DNA of 64,000 nt from Paenibacillus glucanolyticus NBRC 15330. GTDB taxonomy: Bacteria > Bacillota > Bacilli > Paenibacillales > Paenibacillaceae. The position numbers and the translations under genes are program-made. The DNA is taken from assembly GCF_004000885.1 (NCBI RefSeq), contig NZ_BIMC01000014.1:82571-146570 (forward strand), in the 5' to 3' direction. Under the pieces are notes generated by a model, which saw only the letters and a program-made list of their open reading frames with translations, made no database searches and was not told where the DNA came from. How positions within the stretch are numbered: the first letter of the stretch is position 1; each line of letters begins with the position of its first letter. Below are positions 52,966 through 62,181 of the stretch, one piece after another.

Positions 52966-53730
52966 TTGGACACACCCTTGGTTTTGAATCGTGTTGTAGA
53001 ATTATTTAAAGAGGAGCTTGGTGGCAATCTGGTCGGCATATATTTGCATGGGTCATTGGCAATGGGATGTTTCAATCCGGACACCAGCGATGTGGATCTG
53101 CTGCTCGTGGTACGGGACAAGCTGACCCGGGAGCAGATGAGACGGCTTGCCAAGAACATCATTGATTTACACGATACCATGCCCAATCAGCAGGGATTGG
53201 AGCTTAGCCTTGTTCTGGAATCCAGCCTGCAGAATTTCGTGTATCCGCCCCCGTTCGAATTCCACTATTCCGCCTTTCATCGCGAGAGGTACCTGACCGA
53301 CAACGAATATGTTTGTGGTGGATTCGAGGACGCTGACTTGGCCGCTCATTACACCGTGATCTATCATCGCGGCATTGCTTTGTACGGGAAACCGGTTCGA
53401 GAAATCTTTGATCTTATCGACCGGCAGTATTACATCCAGGCGATTGTACAGGATGTGGAAGGAGCGGTGCAGGACATCACCAACTCACCCATGTACTATA
53501 CGCTGAACCTGTGCCGAGTGCTGTACTATCTGAAGGAGGGCGTGGTATCCTCCAAAAAAGAAGGCGGTGAATGGGGCCTGCACGCACTCCCCTCCAAGTA
53601 TCGTCCCTTGATTCAGCGCGCTTTAGCTCAATATAGCGGCGGTGCCCGTAATGCTGCGGATTCCGCACCGGATGAACTCATGTCGTTTGCGAGCGATATG
53701 CTCGCTCAAATTTATGAGTCGCTGGAATAG
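52966..53730 (+). CDS. AadA-like nucleotidyltransferase (DUF4111 domain)
   Basis: A 254-residue protein with the nucleotidyltransferase motif YLHGSLAMGCFNPDTSDVDLLLVV (GS followed by D-x-D) and a helical DUF4111 C-terminal domain (YYTLNLCRVLYYLKEGVVSSKKEGGEWGL), the layout of ANT(3'')/ANT(9) aminoglycoside adenylyltransferases. A TTG at 52966 with AAGGTGG 9 bases upstream is preferred over a GTG at 52954. Many chromosomal members of this family in Bacillales have no proven resistance role, so the function is open. Confidence 0.8.
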   Translation: MDTPLVLNRVVELFKEELGGNLVGIYLHGSLAMGCFNPDTSDVDLLLVVRDKLTREQMRRLAKNIIDLHDTMPNQQGLELSLVLESSLQNFVYPPPFEFHYSAFHRERYLTDNEYVCGGFEDADLAAHYTVIYHRGIALYGKPVREIFDLIDRQYYIQAIVQDVEGAVQDITNSPMYYTLNLCRVLYYLKEGVVSSKKEGGEWGLHALPSKYRPLIQRALAQYSGGARNAADSAPDELMSFASDMLAQIYESLE

Positions 53731-53748
53731 ACAAGGGATACGCAAACC

Positions 53749-54267
53749 TTATAGAATGATATCGTTTATGGTTTCAATGAATCGTTTTTGATCTTGAGGA
53801 TTATAGGCATCAGGCAAAAGACGGAGCAATTCATCTGTTCGGTTTTTCAAGTCTTCAAACGTGCTAATATCATAATCTTCTAAATTAAATGCAGACATCC
53901 GTTCAAACATTGCCTCGTCGATATAAGATAAAAATAGTTCTATGCTATGCGAGTTCATCTTGGTTGAAGCCATAGAATTCTCAAATCGTATAAACGAATG
54001 AATGGATAAGTTAAGCCTTTCATCTGCGTTAATCAACAGATTCATATTTTCAACTTTTCCATTTGTTTCTACGACCTCACCCATCGTTTGACTGAAATAC
54101 TCAAGCCTGTGGATAAATATTCTGTACGAGTTGGTATCTCCGATTCCATAATTATTTTTATGATGTGTGTATTGATATAGAAATACAGCAGACAATAAAA
54201 CATTCAAGATGATAGAAACGATTAGAGTGATTTTTAGAGGTTTTTTCAATTTTTTCATTCCATTCAA
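53749..54267 (-). CDS. Hypothetical membrane-anchored protein, AT-rich
   Basis: A 172-residue protein with one N-terminal membrane helix at about residues 12-31 (KITLIVSIILNVLLSAVFLY) and a polar helical remainder. Codon use is clearly more AT-rich than its neighbours (many AAT, TTT, ATT, AAA), suggesting horizontal origin or relaxed constraint. The ribosome site is weak. I recognise no family. It converges on the nucleotidyltransferase gene with an 18-base gap. Confidence 0.6.
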   Translation of the reverse strand: MNGMKKLKKPLKITLIVSIILNVLLSAVFLYQYTHHKNNYGIGDTNSYRIFIHRLEYFSQTMGEVVETNGKVENMNLLINADERLNLSIHSFIRFENSMASTKMNSHSIELFLSYIDEAMFERMSAFNLEDYDISTFEDLKNRTDELLRLLPDAYNPQDQKRFIETINDIIL

Positions 54268-54433
54268 AGAGGATTCATGTATTGTATAATTAACAGGAGC
54301 AGCAATGATTCATCCATTGCCAAGATACGGTTAACATCCTATCATTATTAAAATGAAGATAGTAAACGAAATGTTTACTATTATTTGAAATAATCGGTTT
54401 TATATGAAAAAAATGACCGATCAAGAGGTGAAT

Positions 54434-54550
54434 ATGATGAACGGTAAGACATTTGTTATTATCATGGTTGTTGTTTTGCTGGTAATTGGCGCATTCGCTT
54501 TAATCGCGGCGGAGCTCCTGAATTCATTAGGTAGCCCGGATAGCAATTGA
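54434..54550 (+). CDS. 38-residue single-pass membrane peptide
   Basis: ATG ATG at 54434, stop at 54548-54550. AGAGGTG lies 5-6 bases before the first ATG. After MMNGK the residues FVIIMVVVLLVIGAFALIAA form one membrane helix, followed by a polar tail ending SPDSN. Family unknown. The surrounding sequence is AT-rich like the neighbouring hypothetical gene. Confidence 0.5.
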   Translation: MMNGKTFVIIMVVVLLVIGAFALIAAELLNSLGSPDSN

Positions 54551-54617
54551 CACCTGTTTTCGGCTGCTTCGGACTAAAGCTGCATCAAGATCTGTGCTAT
54601 TCCAGAGGGCTAATACA

Positions 54618-54658
54618 TAAAAAATCCCCGTTCGTTGATAACGAACGGGGATTTTGAC
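54618..54658 (-). terminator. Terminator of the SLH protein gene
   Basis: ATCCCCGTTCGTT and AACGAACGGGGAT form 13-base arms with a short loop; on the minus strand six T residues follow. The stop codon of the SLH gene is two bases before the structure. Confidence 0.9.
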
Positions 54659-54659
54659 T

Positions 54660-57600
54660 TTATCGATTCATGAATTCTGCCATCTGCAGCATTCTGGTTA
54701 ATACTACCGCTCCTTCAGCCCGGGTGGAATGAGCTCCCGGCACGAACCTGTCGGCCGAACGTCCCTCCATCAGGCCTGATCTTACAATGGCCGATACGGC
54801 CTCTTCCGACCAGGCTGCAATGCTGTCGCGATCCTTGAATCCTTCCAATATAGATGCGGGATCTCCTGCCTCCAGTTCCGTTCCGGCAAGCTTCAGCGCC
54901 CGGAGCAGCAAGACACTCATCTGCTCACGTGTAATCTCTTCGTTCGGACGGAACGTACCATTGCTGAAGCCCTCGATCAGCCCATTCTCCACAGCAGTGG
55001 CCACAGCGCCTGCATACCAATCGTTTGTCTTCACGTCCTGGAAGCCCGCATCGGCTCCCTGCTCCTTCAGTCCAAGAGCACGAACGAGCATCGCGGTAAA
55101 CTGCGCCCTCGTGATCGGCTCATTCGGACCAAAACGCGTATCACTTAAACCCTCGATCACTTTTTTCGAAGCCAGCAGCGATACGTCCTCGCGTGCCCAA
55201 TGACTGCTTAAATCCGCAAACGTCTTCTCATAGGAGACAACGGAATACACTCCACTCTCCATCCATTTGAACTCCGCATGGGATTTTCCGTTGGCCGTTC
55301 GAATGAGTGCCGGCACGAACACTGCCTTGCCGGATGCCGGATCCCATCGCAACACCGTCGTTTGGGATGGGCTGACGACACGGGACAGCGCCTTGGTAAA
55401 CTTCGCGTAAGCTCCCTTCAGTGCTGGCAGCGTCGATAACTTGTCACCCTGTTTCCAGGCCAAGGTTATAGCAAGCGACGCATCCAGCATGGAGGCTCCA
55501 TCCTCCATGGCTGCCTTCATCCGGTCCTCTTCTTCTTTCGAAGCAAAACCGATGCGAATTTGCAGGCTGTCGGCCGTTCCCCGACGCTGCAGCGCTTCCG
55601 TCAGCGACTGCAGCGGAATTTCCAAGCGGCCAAGGGAGGATTCCAACAGGATGGATCCCCCTGGCAGCTCCTTCACCGCAGCGCTCAGTCCCTGAACCGG
55701 CAAGTGAAGAACGACGGAATCCGACGTGTCCGTCACCGTATACGTAAGCAGGCGCGAGGCTGCGGGCAGCTTGCTGAGACGTTCCACATCCGCGAGCATG
55801 GCGCTCTCGTTTGCATCCGCTACGATGACCGTATGACCACCTTCAGCCGTTTCTTTTTTGATACTCAGGCGCTCTGGCACAGGTGGTTTAGGAGACGTCG
55901 TTCCACCAGATGAACCGGAGCCGCTACCAGGAGAACCTGGATGGCCTGGCTCCGATCCGCCATCACCCGTTGAGGTCCGGATCACCTCAAATGTTTTGCT
56001 GTTGGTTTTGTATTCGTCAACGAATACATCCACCGTGATGGAGTTCACACCGGTCGCCAGCGGAATATTAGCAGTAAATTCTCCGCTCGCTGACATGACG
56101 GCCTCCGCACCGTTCACCTTCACGGTTGCTTTGCCTGGTCCCAGAACTTCAACCATGCCTTTCAATGCAAGCTGACTGTCGCGCGTTTCTTTGCCTTCAT
56201 CATCCATCAGTCCGCTTAGTACCGCCGAACGAACCTGGTCGCCCGTATTATAAGCATTGGCAACAAGCTGCCGCAGCGTTCTTGTGCCTGAAGGATCCAG
56301 CGTCGAAATCACGAAGCCGCCTTGCGGAATGACGCTGTTGTTCTCCTCCGGCGATCCCCAGCTCCATTTAATGGCTTGGTTCCGATTGACCACGCGTGTG
56401 ACGTGCCCCGTGGCGTCCACAACCACTTCAACCCCGAAGCGGTTCGTACCGGTTGAGTAACCGAAGACCTCCGTCATCACATTGACGTTGCCCTCAATCC
56501 GGTTAATATTATAGAAATTGCCTTCGAGGAACGAATCCGGACTTCCAGGCAAACTCATGCCAAGCTGGTAATCCTTCACCCACTCCTTATCCTGCAGAGC
56601 AGCTGCCGCAATCGGCCAGTTGACCTGGGATGCATCAAACAGCATAAGTCCGTTCGTGGATTTCAAGCCCGCCTGGAACACTTCGCGCTGTACGGCCGGT
56701 GCCTGCACATTGTTCATCGCAATGCCCGCATACAGCGGAATTTCCCCGTTCGTAACGATGTTGCCAAGCGTGATGTATTTCTGAATTTCCTGACTGGTGG
56801 TTTGATACGCCCCGATCATCAGGAAATCCAAATGCTCGATATACCCGGTCTGATAATATTCCGGCGTATACACCGATTCGTCCGGCATGCCGAGCGCGGG
56901 ATTAAACCGGAAGTTCTTGCTGCCCCAGTTAACGCCGTTCAAATAATACGTTTCGTACCAGGATCCTACATAGGAGGAGACTTCTATCTTTCTTCCCTTT
57001 GACGCTTCGTAGGAATCCACCAGCGTCTTCACTTCGCCGAAGAAGCTCTGAATCGTCCCTGAGCGGAATTCCCACCAATCCTGAATCAGCGGGCCGTATA
57101 CCCTTGCATTGTTTTCATAGTAGAAGATATCGTTTGGCCAATTGACAAGCTGCTTGCCCCGGGCCTGCAAAAACTGCTCGAACTTCACGCGGGTTTCGTC
57201 ACTGAAATCGGCCCCTTCGTTGTCATAGCGGCTCCGGTCATGGATAACGCCGTCCACATCATAGTTCTTCATGATTTCTTCAAAGGTTCTAAGCTGATAA
57301 TTTCGAACCTCGTCATTGGACGGGTTGACAAAGGCTACCAAGCCCTGCTTTTTGCTTTCGCGAAGACGTTTGATCTCCCCGTTGTTTTCAGGAAAATACA
57401 CGCGCTCCTCCCAGTCGAGGTGATCGTTCAGAACCGCATACTCGTTATGAGCGATCGATCCCTCGGCAAACACGTTGATTGCCGCATGAATCTCCAAACC
57501 AAGCGCATGGCCGTGGTCAATGAACTCCTGCAGCAGATCCAGATCCGGGCTTGCTCCCGCTTTTTCGGGTGCCTTGATCTCACTGACGTAAGGTCTACCT

Positions 57601-59300
57601 GTCAGGTCATTCTTTTTATACGATACATACCCTTCAACGCCTTTTACATCAAACGCAATCGAAGTAACACCCGTCTCCTTGGCTTTTGTCAGAAAAGCCA
57701 GAACATCCTCGCTGGTTTTGAACTTTCTCGCATTGGAAGCCTGGTCCACCCAGAGAATAACTTCTTTTTCCGGGGAAAATCCAGGTCTTGCAAACACCGC
57801 AAGATGACGAACATCCTGCTCGATGTCATTCTTCAGCACTTTGACTTCGATATAGTTGGTCCCATTCGCAAGCGTATAAGTGTAGGAGAATGAACCATCT
57901 GCTTGAAAAGAAATCTCGTTATCGTTCATCAGCAGTTTAATCGCCGTGATATCGTCCATGTTGTCAATGCGGCCAGAAATCACGGTGCTGCCTTCCGTTA
58001 CCGTATACATCGCCTGGTTATCCAGCGTAAGCCGGGCAATAAGCCCGTTGCCGCTCATGATGTCGCGTACCTGTACCACTTCTCCGTTCTTGCGCAGCTT
58101 AATCATGTCCCCAACCTTAAAGTTCTCGGCCAAATACCGCTTGATGTTATTGCCTGCATAGCTGTTGTCCTGTGCCATCAGCACATAACCGCCTTCAGGT
58201 ATTTCAAGATCGGTCGGTCCAGTCCATACCGGAGGTTTGCCGTCGATGGATGGATTAATGACCCTTAGTACACGATTGTTGGCATCCACCTGCACGGCAA
58301 CATTGGTCTGAGGAATCGTGATGGAAGTGCCATAATCCCTTGTAAATACCGCCACGATGTTAGGCACGCCCGTGACATCCTTGTCAACGTAATCCAGCTT
58401 CTTGCGCGGACCTTCAATGTCGATGGTAATGTCCTTTGGCGCCGCCTCAACTTCAATATAATCCTGGTTCTCAATCGGTTCATACACGATGTTCAGCGTT
58501 TGAGCAGCCAGTTCGCCTTCTCCCTTGAACAGCTTAACTTCAGCTGCGTTCGGACCCGGCTCCAAATAAACATTCGTGCGAAACACCCCATCCGCTGTAA
58601 GCGTGATCTCATCGCCATTGACGGTGACGCTTAAATCCAGGTCCTCGGCATAGTTCGCCACAAAACCCGCAATCTCAATGACCGGGATATCCACGGTTAT
58701 ATCGTTTGGTGTAATCAGATGCAGCTCCGGCGGCAGCGGATCCGGACCTGGGCCCGGCAGGAAATCGGCCGCTGTCACCTCTATTCCAGCTCGCATCAGC
58801 TTCACCGAATCTCCCGTTTTGTTCTGATTGAAGAGAGGCTTTTGAAAAGCAGATTGCTCCCACGAAAGGGTGCCGCCTGCCACGACAACATAACCCCCGG
58901 CCGGAATCGGCAGCAATGTGCCGGGATCCCAGGCAGTCGGCGGATCGCTGTCCGGTCCAACGATATCCTGCACGATGCCGCTTGCATTCACAGCAACCGC
59001 AACCTGCAGCGTCGGAACCCACACCTCGCCGGTATATACAGAACCCGTAACGGTTGCACCGCTGGTATACAATGCCAAATAATCATTTTTCCCTTCCAAC
59101 GGGTCACCTGCCACGTTAATATCCGTAAACTCCAGACTCTGTCCGCCTTGGGAGACCAGCGTAACCGGGTCAGGACTCGTACTTGGAGCCAGGGGAGCTT
59201 CGTTATCCGCGAACGCGGAAGAACCAACCGGAACGATGAGTGATACGATCAGCGAAAGACTGAGTAGCAGAGCGATCCGCCTGCGAAATAAACGATACAT
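54660..59300 (-). CDS. SLH-anchored multidomain putative glycoside hydrolase (GHL10/DUF4015-like barrel)
   Basis: A 1546-residue secreted wall protein. A signal peptide (LLLSLSLIVSLIVPVGSSAFA) starts at M, complement 59298-59300, with AAGGGTGG upstream; the earlier frame to 59423 overlaps the leader. Domains in order: repeat A plus Ig-like (glucodextranase-B type) at about 40-275, a second A plus Ig-like pair at 285-505, a TIM-barrel-like catalytic domain at about 510-910 (LWVDQAS, VTSIAFDVKG, VDGVIHDRSRYDNEG, FLMIGAYQTT), a third A plus Ig-like pair at 920-1105, a GSGSGSSGG linker, a beta-rich region, and three SLH motifs from about 1360 (FADLSSHWAREDVSLL, FQDVKTNDWYAGAV, FKDRDSIAAWSEEAV). 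It ends the second Lpl operon. Confidence 0.88.
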   Translation of the reverse strand: MYRLFRRRIALLLSLSLIVSLIVPVGSSAFADNEAPLAPSTSPDPVTLVSQGGQSLEFTDINVAGDPLEGKNDYLALYTSGATVTGSVYTGEVWVPTLQVAVAVNASGIVQDIVGPDSDPPTAWDPGTLLPIPAGGYVVVAGGTLSWEQSAFQKPLFNQNKTGDSVKLMRAGIEVTAADFLPGPGPDPLPPELHLITPNDITVDIPVIEIAGFVANYAEDLDLSVTVNGDEITLTADGVFRTNVYLEPGPNAAEVKLFKGEGELAAQTLNIVYEPIENQDYIEVEAAPKDITIDIEGPRKKLDYVDKDVTGVPNIVAVFTRDYGTSITIPQTNVAVQVDANNRVLRVINPSIDGKPPVWTGPTDLEIPEGGYVLMAQDNSYAGNNIKRYLAENFKVGDMIKLRKNGEVVQVRDIMSGNGLIARLTLDNQAMYTVTEGSTVISGRIDNMDDITAIKLLMNDNEISFQADGSFSYTYTLANGTNYIEVKVLKNDIEQDVRHLAVFARPGFSPEKEVILWVDQASNARKFKTSEDVLAFLTKAKETGVTSIAFDVKGVEGYVSYKKNDLTGRPYVSEIKAPEKAGASPDLDLLQEFIDHGHALGLEIHAAINVFAEGSIAHNEYAVLNDHLDWEERVYFPENNGEIKRLRESKKQGLVAFVNPSNDEVRNYQLRTFEEIMKNYDVDGVIHDRSRYDNEGADFSDETRVKFEQFLQARGKQLVNWPNDIFYYENNARVYGPLIQDWWEFRSGTIQSFFGEVKTLVDSYEASKGRKIEVSSYVGSWYETYYLNGVNWGSKNFRFNPALGMPDESVYTPEYYQTGYIEHLDFLMIGAYQTTSQEIQKYITLGNIVTNGEIPLYAGIAMNNVQAPAVQREVFQAGLKSTNGLMLFDASQVNWPIAAAALQDKEWVKDYQLGMSLPGSPDSFLEGNFYNINRIEGNVNVMTEVFGYSTGTNRFGVEVVVDATGHVTRVVNRNQAIKWSWGSPEENNSVIPQGGFVISTLDPSGTRTLRQLVANAYNTGDQVRSAVLSGLMDDEGKETRDSQLALKGMVEVLGPGKATVKVNGAEAVMSASGEFTANIPLATGVNSITVDVFVDEYKTNSKTFEVIRTSTGDGGSEPGHPGSPGSGSGSSGGTTSPKPPVPERLSIKKETAEGGHTVIVADANESAMLADVERLSKLPAASRLLTYTVTDTSDSVVLHLPVQGLSAAVKELPGGSILLESSLGRLEIPLQSLTEALQRRGTADSLQIRIGFASKEEEDRMKAAMEDGASMLDASLAITLAWKQGDKLSTLPALKGAYAKFTKALSRVVSPSQTTVLRWDPASGKAVFVPALIRTANGKSHAEFKWMESGVYSVVSYEKTFADLSSHWAREDVSLLASKKVIEGLSDTRFGPNEPITRAQFTAMLVRALGLKEQGADAGFQDVKTNDWYAGAVATAVENGLIEGFSNGTFRPNEEITREQMSVLLLRALKLAGTELEAGDPASILEGFKDRDSIAAWSEEAVSAIVRSGLMEGRSADRFVPGAHSTRAEGAVVLTRMLQMAEFMNR

Positions 59301-59423
59301 TAATGATTTCCACCCTTCTCTTATTAAGAATGAACCGTGATCTTTAAATTCAACCAACACCTCTTTATTCTTAATTTTGAAAAAGCAGCTGCAAATGCAG
59401 ACTGCTTCTTCAAATGAAATCAT

Positions 59424-60962
59424 TTACTTCGTGGATTGGAACCATTCATTCGCTGCGTTTACCATATCGGCTCCACCCTCAGCTCTCCATTGAGCGAGGA
59501 ATTGATCGTATGCATCAATCGGCTTCGCTCCGGAAATGAATTGCAGCACATTGTCATCCAGCATGGTTGTCAATTTCAGCAGATTTTTGGATACGGCTTC
59601 AATTGGCGGAGCCGTTGACATGGGATCAACCACGATGATGCCTTCGGCATTTTTCTGGAAAGCTTCGAAATGTGCTTGCAGAACCGGATCCTTACGAACG
59701 CGCGCCTGCCAGTAGATCGGATATTTCTCCTCATCGACACCTGTCAAGAAGCTGCTTGCATTATTGAGTTCATCATTAAAGATAGGCAGAATGGGATAGT
59801 ACTTACCGTCCTTCACTTCATGATGGACGCCTTCCTTGCCAAGCGCGATACCTTTAAATGTCTCAGGCTCCAACTTCGCATTGAGGAAATCCATGGCAGC
59901 TTCCTTGTTCTTCGAAGATTTCAGGATAGCCACATACCAAGTTGTATTCGTTTTAACTCCAATAGCAGCCTTACCATCTTTGCCCTTCAGGTACGGGATA
60001 ATGGATGTTTTTGCTTCCGGGGAATTTTTCGTCAGTGCCTCAATCGTTGTCCCGGCGCTCCACCAAGGCAGTTCATACATCGCAGCTTTACCACCCGAAA
60101 ATTTTTCAATGGATTTCTGTGCGGTATTAATCGGAGTCTCGGTATCAAGCAATCCTTCTTTGTACAGTTTGTTCATAAAAGTAAGATATTCTTTCATTTC
60201 AGGCAGTTCAGCCCGATGCACCAATTTGCCATCGACTTCCTTCCAATCGGTGAAAACGCCAAATGTTGCGGCAATGTTGCCATAGATAGCTGGAGCCTTA
60301 TTGCTCACTGTGAGTGGAATAACATTCTTCTTCTCTTTAATTGTTTTAAGCACATTGTAAAGCTCATCGGTGTTTGTAGGTGTAGCTAGGCCTAATTCAT
60401 CCATCCAATCCTGTCTGACCACCAGTGCCTCGCCGATGCTTGCGCCTGCCCCTGTCTCTGGGATACCAAAGATTTTCCCGTCGATCGTTGCACTGCCAAA
60501 GGACTCTTGTTTTATGGATTGTTTGATATAATTCCCATGAGATTCAAGAAGCTCATCGATTGACTCCAGGGCTCCTGCAGATGCGAGATTATAAAACTGC
60601 ATTGCATTTAATTTCACGATATCATAATTATTTTTACCGGTTACGAGCAGGTTCAGCTTCTCGTCCGCATTTTCTGCCGGCAGCAGTTCATATTCCACAT
60701 TGAATCCGGTTCTTTCCTGGATGTACTTGGCCGCATATTCAGTCTTCGGATCAAACAATCCATATTGCATGATCATGCGCAGACCCGGTTTCTCAGCCGT
60801 TGTTCCGCCGTTCCCCTCGTCTTTTGGCGTGCTTGCCGGTGCATCCGTCGGCTGAGCCGCCGGTGTATCGGTCGTGCCGCCTCCCCCGCCGCCGCATCCG
60901 GACAGCGCCAGCGTAAATCCGAGAATTCCAGCCAGTACTGCGGATTTTTTAATCTTGATCAT
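59424..60962 (-). CDS. Extracellular solute-binding lipoprotein (LplA-like) of the second Lpl system
   Basis: A 512-residue lipoprotein, lipobox ALSGC with cysteine at 23, then a Gly-rich and a Thr/Pro-rich linker. The mature domain shows GLRMIMQYGLFDPKTEYAAK, YDIVKLNAMQFYNLA and RQDWMDELGLATPTNTDELY, family-1 binding protein features, but it is clearly different from the pair at 44470-47759. It precedes the SLH enzyme gene by 123 bases. An ATTAAGAAT/ATTCTTAAT inverted repeat (59323-59331, 59367-59375) lies in that gap. Confidence 0.93.
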   Translation of the reverse strand: MIKIKKSAVLAGILGFTLALSGCGGGGGGTTDTPAAQPTDAPASTPKDEGNGGTTAEKPGLRMIMQYGLFDPKTEYAAKYIQERTGFNVEYELLPAENADEKLNLLVTGKNNYDIVKLNAMQFYNLASAGALESIDELLESHGNYIKQSIKQESFGSATIDGKIFGIPETGAGASIGEALVVRQDWMDELGLATPTNTDELYNVLKTIKEKKNVIPLTVSNKAPAIYGNIAATFGVFTDWKEVDGKLVHRAELPEMKEYLTFMNKLYKEGLLDTETPINTAQKSIEKFSGGKAAMYELPWWSAGTTIEALTKNSPEAKTSIIPYLKGKDGKAAIGVKTNTTWYVAILKSSKNKEAAMDFLNAKLEPETFKGIALGKEGVHHEVKDGKYYPILPIFNDELNNASSFLTGVDEEKYPIYWQARVRKDPVLQAHFEAFQKNAEGIIVVDPMSTAPPIEAVSKNLLKLTTMLDDNVLQFISGAKPIDAYDQFLAQWRAEGGADMVNAANEWFQSTK

Positions 60963-61247
60963 GGATAACCCTCCTTGTGATTGAGAAATTCAATGAATCC
61001 TGCCACCTGAGCAATACGAAGCGCATCACCACCTTTATCAGAGAACCCCACAAAGTGGGGCCTTGCTCCGAAGTCCATTCAGGTACTTTGTGGGGACCCC
61101 GGAAATTATAATAATGTTAAGAAAAACGTCTATCGACGTACTCTCAAAGAAGACAGACCACGTTTAGCGGTAGTTTTTCTTGCGATATTCAGGCTGCAGA
61201 TCCTCCAAAGTTTATAATTTCTGATACCTTCAGAAAACCTGATGCAT
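60963..61247 (-). other. Intercistronic region with stem-loops between permease and binding protein genes
   Basis: A 285-base gap. CCCCACAAAGT (61046-61056) and ACTTTGTGGGG (61085-61095) are perfect 11-base arms. Nearer the permease gene, on the minus strand, ACGTC-GATA-GACGT is followed by TTTTTC (about 61123-61141), a weak terminator-like hairpin. The layout suggests partial termination or RNA processing that separates permease from binding-protein expression. No gene seen. Confidence 0.6.
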
Positions 61248-62165
61248 CTAGCCTTTAACCGAACCTACCAGCACGCCTTTGACAAAATACTTTTGCAGGA
61301 ATGGATACACCAGCAGAATCGGGATCGTTGCCAGCAGGATCGAAGAAGCCTGTATGGACTGAGGTGTTGCGTTAATCGCGGCGTCGACATTATCCTTCAG
61401 GAAATCCCCGCTGGACGAAACCAGCAGCTCCTTCAGGTACAGCTGCATGGGTTTGATCGCCGGATCGGTAATGTAGATCATCGCCGCAAAATAGTCATTC
61501 CAGAAAGCGACCGCAAAGAACAATCCAATCGTTGCCATGACGGGAAGCGAGAGCGGCACAATGACCGAGACCAGGATGCGGATATTCCCCGCGCCGTCCA
61601 GCTTGGCGGATTCCTCCAGCTCATCCGGAAGACCCTCGAAATAGTTTTTAATAATGAGCATGTTGTACACATTCACCATCGCTGGCAGGAACAACACCGG
61701 GAAGGTGTTTACCAAATTCAAGTTCTGCATAAGCAGGTAAGTCGGAATCAGGCCGCCGCTGAAGAGCATCGTGAATACGAAGATCAACAGCAGGCCTTTT
61801 CGTCCCCGCAGTCGGTATTTGGATAACGGATAAGCCGTGAGCGTAGTCAGGAACAGGCTGCAGGCCGTTCCAACCACTGTCAAGAAAATGGACACCTTGA
61901 GCGAATTCAGGAACATGGAATCCTGAAGCACATATTTGTAGGTTTCGAATTGAACCCCGACCGGGAGCAGCCCTACCTGCCCTGATATGACGGCGCCCTC
62001 GCTGCTCAAGGATTTGGCGATCAAATTCATGAAAGGCAGCAGCGTGGTTAAGCCCATCACAATGAAAAAAGCATAATTGAATACCGAGAAGCATTTTTCC
62101 GAAAACGAGGTTTGGATGACACCTCGGGTGGTGTTTGTTCCTTCCAAAGCTTTTTTGTGATCCAT
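61248..62165 (-). CDS. Carbohydrate ABC transporter permease (LplC type)
   Basis: A 305-residue six-helix permease. The EAA loop is LPDELEESAKLDGAGNIRILVSVIVP and the C terminus KYFVKGVLVGSVKG is the LplC signature. ATG at complement 62163-62165 is preferred; a GTG nine bases earlier sits inside the ribosome site. It begins 16 bases after the partner permease gene. An ATPase must come from elsewhere. Confidence 0.93.
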   Translation of the reverse strand: MDHKKALEGTNTTRGVIQTSFSEKCFSVFNYAFFIVMGLTTLLPFMNLIAKSLSSEGAVISGQVGLLPVGVQFETYKYVLQDSMFLNSLKVSIFLTVVGTACSLFLTTLTAYPLSKYRLRGRKGLLLIFVFTMLFSGGLIPTYLLMQNLNLVNTFPVLFLPAMVNVYNMLIIKNYFEGLPDELEESAKLDGAGNIRILVSVIVPLSLPVMATIGLFFAVAFWNDYFAAMIYITDPAIKPMQLYLKELLVSSSGDFLKDNVDAAINATPQSIQASSILLATIPILLVYPFLQKYFVKGVLVGSVKG

Positions 62166-62181
62166 ATGCGCCACCCTTTCT

